NCBI GenBank assembly: GCA_030830725.1
Contig: JAURMN010000076.1
Span: forward strand, 1-18,869
Length of the DNA: 18,869 nucleotides
From: Balneolales bacterium
GTDB lineage: Bacteria; Bacteroidota; Rhodothermia; Balneolales; Balneolaceae
Direction of reading: 5' to 3'
The notes below the pieces were generated by a model that had not been told where the DNA came from, ran no database searches, and saw only the letters and a list, made by a program, of their open reading frames with translations. Positions within the stretch are counted from its first letter, which is position 1. The number at the start of each line of letters is the position of its first letter. Positions 1-7,368 of the stretch are shown one piece after another. Both the position numbers and the translations under genes were made by a program.

Positions 1-502
1 CCTCGCGCGCCTCATCCAAACGGCACCGATCCCCATGCTGCGCCATCCACTCAATCGACTTCAGAATCTTATCCGCGGATTTCTGCCCCAATCCCGGCAA
101 CGCCGCCACGCGCCCATCCGCACACGCCTCTCGCAGCTCTTCCACTTCCGTAATCCCGAGCGCCTCATGGATTTTTACAATATTTTTCGGCCCCAACCCG
201 CTAATGTTCAACCACTCCATCAAGCCCGCCGGCACTTTCCGCCGCAGCTCCTCCAGCACCTTAATCGTCCCGCCCTCCAGTTACTGCGTAATATCCTCCG
301 CGATCGACTTCCCATTACCCTTAATCTCCGTCAGCGTGCCTTCCAGCGCCCTTTTTCGCAAATCCTCCTCCGTCGACTCGGCAATCTGCGCCGCCTTATC
401 AAACGCAATTACCTTAAACCGATTCTCTCCACTCAGTTGCATCAAATCATGCACCAGCCTCAGCTGCTCCGCCACTTCCTTATTAAATAAACGCTCTGAC
501 AT
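1..502 (-). pseudogene. polX: DNA polymerase/3'-5' exonuclease PolX, N-terminal part, interrupted by an in-frame stop; runs off the left edge
   Basis: PolX proteins are family X DNA polymerases with a C-terminal PHP exonuclease domain, acting in base-excision repair. Reading leftward from ATG at 502 (AAGGAG six bases upstream), 73 codons give the usual family-X start: an NKEVAEQL helix, then NRFKVIAFDKAA and a KGNGKSIAEDI segment. A TAA at 281-283 follows, and the same frame then runs open for 93 more codons to the window edge. That downstream part is unmistakable PolX, with two helix-hairpin-helix stretches, SGLGPKNIVKIHEALG and LPGLGQKSADKILKSI. The stop sits where family members usually carry a tyrosine (D-I-T-[stop]-L-E-G-G-T), so one base change from TAC or TAT explains it. 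It is either a true nonsense mutation or a sequence error. The palm and PHP domains lie outside the window. The segment is richer in G+C (about 62% in two 60-base lines counted) than the genes further right. A GTG at 532 is a less likely start. Confidence 0.8.
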
Positions 503-606
503 CACATTCTCCTTAAAATCTCCTATTGGCACTCACCTACGGAATGATTAAAATAGACGTTTTGGCCCCGTGCCCGCAACTCCTCAATTCAATCACGCAC
601 CGACTT

Positions 607-3261
607 ATGAAGGTTAACACTCACGCTCCGAAGGCTCTGCTTTTCATCCTTCTACTCATGGCATTCGTACCTGTTCACAGCAACCTGATTGCCCAACCCC
701 TGCGTTCCGAAACCCCTGCCATTCCTTCTCCTGCAGAATACCTTGGCTATGAATTGGGAGACAAATTTACGCTCCATTATAAAGTAGTGGGGTATTTTCA
801 AACAGTGGCCGAACTCTCCGACCGGGTTACGTTTCAAACGTACGGTGAAACCTACGAAGGACGTGAGTTGGTTTATGTGATCGTTACCTCCCCAGAAAAC
901 CATCGCAATATTGAAGAAATTCGAACCAATAACCTAAAACTCGCAGGTCTTCTGACCGGCGAACCCACCAGCAATCAAAAAGCGATTAGTTGGCTCAGTT
1001 ACAACGTGCACGGGGATGAAGCGTCTAGCTCCGAAGCCTCGATGATGACTTTGTATGAACTCGTGAGTCGTACTGACGATCAAGTGCAAGAGTGGCTAGA
1101 TCGCACGGTTATTATTATGGATCCGATGATTAATCCGGACGGTCGCGATCGATATACGGCTTTTGTGACACAACAAACCGGTATGAAGCCAAACCCGAAT
1201 CATGATGCCCAGGAACACGCCCAGCCTTGGCCGCGCGGACGCGCCAACCACTACCTGTTTGACCTGAATCGTGATTGGGCATGGGGTATGCAGCAAGAAA
1301 CTCGTTACCGTATCGAAGCCTATCACAAATGGATGCCCCATGTGCATGTGGATTACCATGAGCAGGGTTTTGACTCACCCTATTATTTTGCACCGGCTGC
1401 AGAGCCCTACCACAAAGTCATAACCCCTTGGCAGCGAGAATTTCAGCGTACGATCGGGACCTACAATATGGCCGCTTTCGACCGCAAAGGATGGATTTAT
1501 TTCACACGTGAGGTCTTTGACCTCTTTTACCCTAGTTATGGCGACACCTGGCCGACGTACAACGGATCTATCGGGATGACCTACGAACAAGCCGGCGGAG
1601 GGTTTGCCGGGTTGTCCGTGGAGTTACCTCAGGGTAACAATCTTACGCTCTACGATCGTCTGCTCCATCATCACACCACGGGTATGGCGACGATTCACGC
1701 CGTTTCGGATCATGCCGAGCGTGTTATTGAAGAGTTCACGACCCATCAGAAAGAGTCGATGACCCGCTCCCGCGGTCAGTATGACACCTATATCATCAAA
1801 GGGGGCCAGCACCCCGATAAACTCACAGCATTGGCCAAATTCCTGGAGACACAGCGAATTGAGTTTCGTGAAGCGGGTGTTAATAAAGTCTACAATGCCT
1901 ACGATTATAGTTCAGGTCGTACCGTTCGCATGCAGGTAGAATCGGGAGATGTTCTGATTTCGGCGATTCAACCCAAAGGACAATTAGTCACCGCATTTTT
2001 TGACCCACGTCCAGAGCTTTCCGATTCTCTCACCTACGATATTACCGCTTGGGAAATGCCGTATCGTTATGGGCTGGAAGGCTATGCTCTGAAAGATCGC
2101 CTGGTTGGTGGGAATCTGCTTACCGCTCAAGATTTCACAACTTCTGAGGGGCCCGTTGTAGTCGCAGAAGGCGGCCCGGCTGTTCGCAGTACCCCACTTG
2201 GGGATGAGGTTTCGGCTCAGGAGCGTCCATATGCATATCTGTTACGTTGGAATTCGATGGAAGACGCTCGTTTTCTGGGCGATTGGTTCGAGGCCGGTGG
2301 GCAAATTCAAGTGGCGATGAATCCGTTTTGGATTGGCGAGAATGAGTTCCGCCAGGGTACAATTGTGATTACACGTGAAGGAAATCCATCGATGGGAGAG
2401 GAGTTTGACACCACCCTTCGTGAGTTAGCCGCACAACATGGCCGGACAGTATTTGCCACTTCTTCAGGAGCTGTGACTAGAGGTTCTGATTTTGGAGCTC
2501 GTTCGCACGCCTTTGTTAAAGCCCCTCGTATTGCGGTCCTCTCTCGTGAAGGGACCTCTTCGCTTTCACTTGGCGAAATCTGGCACTTTATGGAAGAACA
2601 ATTGGGCTATCCAGCCACGTTGATTCCAACCGAAATGTTCAATCCGGCTTCATTGCAAGACTATGATGTTCTGGTGATGCCTTCCGGCACCTATCGCCAG
2701 TTCAGAGGTAGTAATCTCGAGGCCATTCAGACCTGGGTAAGAGGTGGCGGACGACTCGTAGCGATGGGCGATGCGGTCGGGTATTTGGCCGGTAAAGAGG
2801 GCTTTGCGGTAAAAGAGAAAACCGCCGATGAGGATGGAAATAGCAACGGTGGCTCAGGCTCCGGAAACGGTGACGACAAAGATCCACTCGAAGTCCGTTA
2901 CGAAAACCGAACACGCGCTTGGGCGGTTTATAACAATCCGGGATCTATTTACAGAGCTCGATTAGACAACTCCCATCCACTTGCATTTGGGTATGACAAT
3001 CAGACCTTTATGCTTAACATCGCTGAAACCGCATACGAACCATTGGAAAATGGAACTGTCGGAATGTTTGATGCAGATGCACATTTGAGTGGACACATTG
3101 GATCCAAAGCCAAAAAGGCGTTCAGCGGCTCCATGGCCATTGGACGTCAAAATATGGGCGCAGGTTCTGTGACCTATATGCCGGTGAACCTGTTATTCCG
3201 CGGTTTTTGGGATGATTCGAAGTTGATGTTTGTGAACTCGCTCTTTATGGGTGAGCTTTAA
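607..3261 (+). CDS. Secreted M14-family zinc carboxypeptidase with C-terminal GATase1-like domain
   Basis: Predicted exported metallopeptidase of 884 residues that removes C-terminal amino acids from peptides outside the cytoplasm. I chose ATG 607 because it begins a signal peptide (MKVNTHAPKALLFILLLMAF, ending near LIAQ); an open frame extends 27 codons further upstream but looks non-coding. M14 hallmarks are all present: zinc ligands H135 and E138 in HGDE, NPDG at 176-179, the arginine of DLNRDW at 219-224, the third zinc ligand H251 in DYHEQ, and the probable general base E327 in YEQAGG. From about residue 640 there is an alpha/beta GATase1-like region (PRIAVLSREG, later VLVMPSGTYRQF and GGGRLVAMGDAVG) without an obvious catalytic cysteine. 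A Gly/Ser/Asp-rich linker interrupts it at bases 2830-2880. Large M14 proteins of this form are common in Bacteroidota. It is transcribed divergently from polX and convergently with msrA. The substrate cannot be read from the sequence. Confidence 0.93.
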   Translation: MKVNTHAPKALLFILLLMAFVPVHSNLIAQPLRSETPAIPSPAEYLGYELGDKFTLHYKVVGYFQTVAELSDRVTFQTYGETYEGRELVYVIVTSPENHRNIEEIRTNNLKLAGLLTGEPTSNQKAISWLSYNVHGDEASSSEASMMTLYELVSRTDDQVQEWLDRTVIIMDPMINPDGRDRYTAFVTQQTGMKPNPNHDAQEHAQPWPRGRANHYLFDLNRDWAWGMQQETRYRIEAYHKWMPHVHVDYHEQGFDSPYYFAPAAEPYHKVITPWQREFQRTIGTYNMAAFDRKGWIYFTREVFDLFYPSYGDTWPTYNGSIGMTYEQAGGGFAGLSVELPQGNNLTLYDRLLHHHTTGMATIHAVSDHAERVIEEFTTHQKESMTRSRGQYDTYIIKGGQHPDKLTALAKFLETQRIEFREAGVNKVYNAYDYSSGRTVRMQVESGDVLISAIQPKGQLVTAFFDPRPELSDSLTYDITAWEMPYRYGLEGYALKDRLVGGNLLTAQDFTTSEGPVVVAEGGPAVRSTPLGDEVSAQERPYAYLLRWNSMEDARFLGDWFEAGGQIQVAMNPFWIGENEFRQGTIVITREGNPSMGEEFDTTLRELAAQHGRTVFATSSGAVTRGSDFGARSHAFVKAPRIAVLSREGTSSLSLGEIWHFMEEQLGYPATLIPTEMFNPASLQDYDVLVMPSGTYRQFRGSNLEAIQTWVRGGGRLVAMGDAVGYLAGKEGFAVKEKTADEDGNSNGGSGSGNGDDKDPLEVRYENRTRAWAVYNNPGSIYRARLDNSHPLAFGYDNQTFMLNIAETAYEPLENGTVGMFDADAHLSGHIGSKAKKAFSGSMAIGRQNMGAGSVTYMPVNLLFRGFWDDSKLMFVNSLFMGEL

Positions 3262-3287
3262 TCACCGCTTCGCATCCACCGCCAACC

Positions 3288-3893
3288 TTAATTCCCTTTC
3301 AGCAAGTGCGAAAACTCGCTCCGGAACTTCTTGAGTTTCGGGGCGATCACAAAGGTGCAATACGGCGCGCTCGGATTGTTAGCGTAATAATCCTGATGAT
3401 AATTTTCCGCGACGTAATAGTTTATGAGCGGGGAGATTTCGGTGACGATGGGGTCTTCCCAGAGTCCTGAAGCTTCCATTTTTGCCATAACTTCTTGCGC
3501 AACTTGCTTTTGGCGGTCATCGTGGTAAAAAACAGCAGAACGGTATTGAGGACCAACGTCGGCTCCTTGTCTATTGAGAGTGGTGGGGTCATGCGTATGC
3601 CAAAACACGATTAAAATCTCCTCAAAGGTAATCACCTCCGGATCAAACATCACACGAGCTACCTCAGCGTGACCAGTTCGTCCAGAAGTCACTTCACGAT
3701 AGGAAGGATTTTTGACATGTCCGCCCGAATAGCCGGATTCTACATGGATTACCCCTTTCAGTTCTTCAAAAACGGCCTCCACGCACCAAAAACATCCGGC
3801 ACCCAGGGTGGCGATTTCCGTTTGGGTCGAATCCTTGCCTGATCCAGTTGCAAAAGATGAAAGAGTCATAGCCATAAGCAAAATCGTGTTCAT
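3288..3893 (-). CDS. msrA: Peptide-methionine (S)-S-oxide reductase MsrA, exported form
   Basis: MsrA reduces the S-epimer of methionine sulfoxide in oxidised proteins. The 201-residue product has the catalytic GCFWCVE motif (C34 nucleophile, C37), then SGYSGGHVKNPSYREV, TGHAEVARVMFDP, the DVGPQYRSAVFY block and YHQDYY, with a late cysteine in PYCTFVI that could act as resolving residue. The first 20 or so residues (MNTILLMAMTLSSFATGSG) look like a signal peptide, so it probably works in the periplasm or as an exported protein; a cytosolic MsrA would normally start close to the IATLGAGCFWC strand. ATG 3893 has no clear Shine-Dalgarno sequence. The gene lies 73 bases downstream of the MFS transporter on the same strand and may share its transcript. 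It ends 26 bases from the convergent metallopeptidase gene, and no convincing terminator hairpin was seen between them. Confidence 0.95.
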   Translation of the reverse strand: MNTILLMAMTLSSFATGSGKDSTQTEIATLGAGCFWCVEAVFEELKGVIHVESGYSGGHVKNPSYREVTSGRTGHAEVARVMFDPEVITFEEILIVFWHTHDPTTLNRQGADVGPQYRSAVFYHDDRQKQVAQEVMAKMEASGLWEDPIVTEISPLINYYVAENYHQDYYANNPSAPYCTFVIAPKLKKFRSEFSHLLKGN

Positions 3894-3966
3894 AGTTGTC
3901 GGATGTATTCCATCTAGTTTTGGGCTGGCGAAATGAGCATCCTCAATATTCGTTCAGCTGATGAGT

Positions 3967-5199
3967 TCAAATCAATTTTCCAGCAGGCCGGCGATAGATC
4001 ACCAATGCCAGCAACATACTTAACACAACAGAGGTGATTGCAATTCCAAACACCTGAGGTAATTCGGCTCGACTATCCAATATAAATCCCATCACAAAGG
4101 GGCTTAATGACGTTCCAAATACCATCAAGGCAGCAAAAAGACTTCGAACGGCCCCAATTTTTTCCGCACCATACATTTCGGTCCAGAGTGCGGTTTTAAT
4201 CGGGCTGCCAATCCCAAGCCCCACACCAATACAGCCTAAATAGAGATAGACCGAAATCCCGGATGGAAAGATCAAGGGCATGGTTAATGCTAAAAGAAGA
4301 GGTACCTGATAAAAAGGGAACAAGACTCGTGCCGTAAATCGATCAATCAATGGACCAACTACCAGCGAAGCCACGATTCGAGCCACGGCAAATCCAATAA
4401 ACCCGGAGGCAATCATCGTGGTGGTCCACCCCAGTTCATTCCCAAACGAGACCTGATACAGAAAGAAACCGGTTACCCAAAATGGAGGCATCAATGCCGC
4501 CGGCAAAATGTACTTCATACGGGGATCACGAAGCATCCCAAAATGTTCAAATGGGTTGAAAGAGAACGTTTTTTTTCCATTTGTAGCACGTTCCGGTTGT
4601 GCAATCCGTTCATTCACAGGGTGTTTTCGGATTAATTGATAGAGCCATGGTGCACCTAAAATGAGAAAAATCAGAGCAGTCAACCACCACAAATTGCGCC
4701 AATATAAAATGGTAGATAGCGTAGCGATCGCCAACGGAAGAAGGCCTTCACCGATCGGATATCCCAAACTGGATACGGATAACGCTTTGCCTCGATCTCC
4801 CTCAAACACTTTGGCCATCGTGGTATCCGCTGTATGGCCGCTGAGCCCTTGACCCCCCAGGCGCAGCAGTAGAACGGCCACAAACAGCGAAGCTACATTC
4901 CATGAAACGGCCAAAAAAACGGATGCAATCGCAAGCATCCCGGCCACCGCAGTAGAGTAATATTTGATGGGGATCTGGTCGATTTTATCTCCGATAGCAG
5001 GTAATAAAAAGGCGCTTCCGAGGGTGGCAATTGAATAAATGGTGCCAAATTCGGATTTACTGAGGTCGAATTCCAGCAGGAAATAGGGGACAAACAGGGC
5101 GAACAAAAAGGTCTGACCAAAGCTCGAGAAAAAGGTCAGCGAGACACCAAAGGAGAGAACGCGTTTTTCGCGGAAAATAAAGGCGAGGTAGGAATTCAA
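3967..5199 (-). CDS. Major facilitator superfamily (MFS) transporter
   Basis: Integral inner-membrane permease of about 410 residues with roughly twelve hydrophobic segments, the usual size for the family. MFS signatures include a loop 2-3-like GDKIDQIPIKYYS and the matching GPLIDRFTARVLFP in the second half, giving the expected pseudo-twofold repeat. Glycine-rich helices such as LGCIGVGLGIGSPIK and a long hydrophilic central loop (about RKHPVNERIAQPERATNGKK) also fit. No feature allows a substrate to be named. There is no ATG near the front: the frame is closed upstream at 5230-5232 (TAG) and the candidates are TTG at 5218-5220 and TTG at 5197-5199. I favour 5199 because AAAAGGA lies six bases before it. 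The gene is transcribed divergently from acetyl-CoA synthetase and precedes msrA. Confidence 0.88.
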   Translation of the reverse strand: MNSYLAFIFREKRVLSFGVSLTFFSSFGQTFLFALFVPYFLLEFDLSKSEFGTIYSIATLGSAFLLPAIGDKIDQIPIKYYSTAVAGMLAIASVFLAVSWNVASLFVAVLLLRLGGQGLSGHTADTTMAKVFEGDRGKALSVSSLGYPIGEGLLPLAIATLSTILYWRNLWWLTALIFLILGAPWLYQLIRKHPVNERIAQPERATNGKKTFSFNPFEHFGMLRDPRMKYILPAALMPPFWVTGFFLYQVSFGNELGWTTTMIASGFIGFAVARIVASLVVGPLIDRFTARVLFPFYQVPLLLALTMPLIFPSGISVYLYLGCIGVGLGIGSPIKTALWTEMYGAEKIGAVRSLFAALMVFGTSLSPFVMGFILDSRAELPQVFGIAITSVVLSMLLALVIYRRPAGKLI

Positions 5200-5205
5200 G
5201 TGAGA

Positions 5206-5212
5206 TCCTTTT
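5206..5212 (-). promoter_or_regulatory. Ribosome binding site that decides the MFS transporter start
   Basis: Read on the minus strand this is AAAAGGA, followed by TCTCAC and then TTG at 5199. The only other start in reach, TTG at 5220, has no comparable purine run before it, so this site supports the inner TTG. No ATG exists between the upstream stop and the first membrane segment. Confidence 0.5.
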
Positions 5213-5232
5213 TGCGACAAAAGATACGACTA

Positions 5233-5281
5233 ACTTGCAACAGACATGCGACTGAGTCAGAAGGTACACAAGTTGCAAAGT
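5233..5281. promoter_or_regulatory. Paired TTGCAA-containing inverted repeat in the acs/MFS divergent region
   Basis: ACTTGCAAC (5233-5241) and GTTGCAAAGT (5272-5281) are inverted copies differing by one base of length, and a short palindrome CTGAGTCAG lies between them at 5252-5260. The position between two divergent genes fits an operator or promoter region, but the repeats are short and could be chance. No recognisable -33/-7 promoter pair was identified. Confidence 0.25.
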
Positions 5282-5374
5282 AAATGCAGACAATGCATAT
5301 TAATTGGGTTGTATTTGATGTCATTTTATGTTGATTTGAACCCTAAATGTAGTCTTAAGTCACATCCTGTTGTT

Positions 5375-7315
5375 ATGAGTAAAAAAGATTCCGCCACCTC
5401 GAAAATCGCCGCCAAATCCTCAGAAAAAGATCCAGTCTCTGAATTGGTTTACCCCTCCAAGCGAGTTGTACAGAAGGCCAATGTGAAAGAGTACGAGGCC
5501 ATGTACCAGCGCTCGATTACTGATCGGGAGGGGTTTTGGGCAGATGAAGCTAAGAAATTGCATTGGTATCGCAAGTGGGATAAGGTTTTGGACGAGTCGC
5601 AAAAACCGTTTTATAAGTGGTTTACAGGTGGGAAGATTAACATTATTGATAATGCGATTGACCGCCATTTGAAGACGTGGCGACGCAATAAAATTGCCAT
5701 GATTTGGGAAGGGGAGCCTGGCGATGTGAAGGTGCTGTCTTACCATGCGCTGAATCGTGAGGTGTCTAAATTTGCCAACATTTTAAAGAGTATGGGGGTA
5801 AAAAAGGGCGAAATCGTAACCATTTATATGCCGCAGATCCCGGAATTGCCGATTGCGATGCTGGCTTGTGCGAAGATCGGGGCGGGGCACAGTGTGGTGT
5901 ATGGCGGATTCAGCGTCGAGGCGTTGGCGTCGCGGATTGACGATGCAAAAAGCCGTGTGCTGATTACCGCGGATGGTGGATTCCGGCGCGGAAAACCAAC
6001 CGATTTAAAGGGAATAGCCAACGATGCGATGGATCGCTCGCCGACGATTGAGGTCTGTATTACGGTGAAGCGTACGGGTGAAGAGTGTATGATGCAGACC
6101 GATCGGGATTACTGGTATCATGATTTGATGTCGCTTCCGATTGCCTCACCAGATTGCGAAACAGAAAAAACCGATGCCGAGGATCTACTCTTTATTCTCT
6201 ATACCTCCGGAACGACCGGGAGGCCAAAAGGACTCGTGCATACGCATGGGGGCTATTCGTTGTACACCTCAACCACGCATCGCTACGTGTTTGATATCAA
6301 GGATGAGGATCGCTGGTGGTGTGCGGCCGATCCGGGCTGGATTACCGGACACAGTTATTTGGTGTATGGACCGCTGATTAACGGGGCTACCATTATGCTT
6401 TATGAGGGAGCGCCGAATCACCCCTATCCGAATCGTTGGTGGAGCATGATTGAGAAATATGGTATCACCATTTTATACACTTCACCGACGGCGATTCGAG
6501 GGTTGATGCGGTTTGGAGATCAGTGGCCGAAGCGGCATGATTTGAGTTCGTTGCGACTGTTGGGCTCGGTCGGTGAACCGATTAATCCGGAAGCGTGGCG
6601 TTGGTATCATGAAGTGATTGGTGGGGGTCATTGCCCGATTATGGATACCTGGTGGCAGACTGAGACGGGTGGTTTTATGATTACCCCTTTGCCAATTACG
6701 CCGTTGAAACCTGGTTCTGCAACACGTCCGTTTTTTGGTAATGAAATGGCCGTTGTGGATGACAATGGCAAGGAAGTAAAGCCTGGCGAAGAGGGGAAAC
6801 TTGTGATTAAATCACCCTGGCCAGGAATGGCGCGGACGATTTATGGGGATCCGGATCGCTTCGTGGAAACCTACTGGAAAGAGTACGAAAAGCAGGGCTG
6901 GTATAAGGCTGGAGATTCGGCTCGGATGGACGAGGATGGGTATTTCTGGATTATCGGACGGATTGATGATGTGATTAAAGTGAGTGGCTATCGTCTGGGC
7001 ACCGCTGAAATCGAAAGTGCGTTGGTAAGCCATCCATCAGTAGCGGAAGCAGCGGCTATTGCCCTGCCACATGAGTTAAAGGGTAATGCGATTCATACCT
7101 ACGTGATTTTGCGTGCCGGGGTTGTGGCGTCGAAAGAGCTCGAAGAGGAGCTTCGAAGTCATGTGGCCTCCGAACTCGGACCGATTGCGAAGCCTGAAGC
7201 GGTGGACTTTACCGATGCGCTGCCGAAGACTCGAAGCGGGAAGATTATGCGACGGGTGTTGAAGGCACGGGCCCTGGGCCAGGATGTAGGGGATATTTCG
7301 ACACTAGAGGAGTAA
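5375..7315 (+). CDS. acs: Acetyl-coenzyme A synthetase (AMP-forming)
   Basis: Converts acetate, ATP and CoA to acetyl-CoA via acetyl-AMP in the cytoplasm. The 646-residue product is close to the usual length (about 650). Visible motifs are the phosphate-binding loop TSGTTGRPKG at about 277-286, the WWCAADPGWITGHSY block, MDTWWQTETGG with W426/W427 (the tryptophan that limits the acyl pocket to acetate in characterised enzymes), the hinge and C-terminal domain GRIDDVIKVSGYRLGTAEIE, and PKTRSGKIMRR near the end. K623 in SGKIMRR is the catalytic lysine that is reversibly acetylated in well-studied Acs enzymes, so post-translational control is plausible, but no acetyltransferase gene is in view. 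ATG 5375 was chosen because the protein then starts with an Acs-like leader (YEAMYQRSITDREGFW follows); the frame is open upstream but that extension is not Acs-like. There is no strong ribosome site. It stands alone, divergent from the transporter and convergent with the serine hydrolase gene. Confidence 0.97.
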   Translation: MSKKDSATSKIAAKSSEKDPVSELVYPSKRVVQKANVKEYEAMYQRSITDREGFWADEAKKLHWYRKWDKVLDESQKPFYKWFTGGKINIIDNAIDRHLKTWRRNKIAMIWEGEPGDVKVLSYHALNREVSKFANILKSMGVKKGEIVTIYMPQIPELPIAMLACAKIGAGHSVVYGGFSVEALASRIDDAKSRVLITADGGFRRGKPTDLKGIANDAMDRSPTIEVCITVKRTGEECMMQTDRDYWYHDLMSLPIASPDCETEKTDAEDLLFILYTSGTTGRPKGLVHTHGGYSLYTSTTHRYVFDIKDEDRWWCAADPGWITGHSYLVYGPLINGATIMLYEGAPNHPYPNRWWSMIEKYGITILYTSPTAIRGLMRFGDQWPKRHDLSSLRLLGSVGEPINPEAWRWYHEVIGGGHCPIMDTWWQTETGGFMITPLPITPLKPGSATRPFFGNEMAVVDDNGKEVKPGEEGKLVIKSPWPGMARTIYGDPDRFVETYWKEYEKQGWYKAGDSARMDEDGYFWIIGRIDDVIKVSGYRLGTAEIESALVSHPSVAEAAAIALPHELKGNAIHTYVILRAGVVASKELEEELRSHVASELGPIAKPEAVDFTDALPKTRSGKIMRRVLKARALGQDVGDISTLEE

Positions 7316-7327
7316 TGGCGCGGGTGG

Positions 7328-7349
7328 GGGTGCGATTTAACTCGCATCC
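7328..7349. terminator. Candidate bidirectional terminator hairpin between acs and the serine hydrolase gene
   Basis: GGGTGCGA (7328-7335), loop TTTAAC, TCGCATCC (7342-7349) form an eight-pair stem with one G-U wobble. It sits in the 53-base gap between two convergent genes, where a shared terminator is expected. A clear run of T after the stem is missing on either strand, so an intrinsic terminator is only moderately supported. Confidence 0.45.
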
Positions 7350-7368
7350 AGTACTATTTCGCTGGCTC

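Noticed and set aside
35..551. Two plus-strand open frames of 151 and 115 codons
   Set aside because: Both lie antisense to the clearly PolX-coding minus strand and show arginine/serine/leucine-skewed composition typical of shadow frames.
526..606. N-terminal extension of the M14 peptidase
   Set aside because: The upstream 27 codons lack features and would hide the signal peptide that starts exactly at ATG 607.
5246..5374. 43-codon N-terminal extension of acetyl-CoA synthetase
   Set aside because: The residues do not resemble Acs leaders and overlap the divergent promoter region; ATG 5375 gives the expected length.
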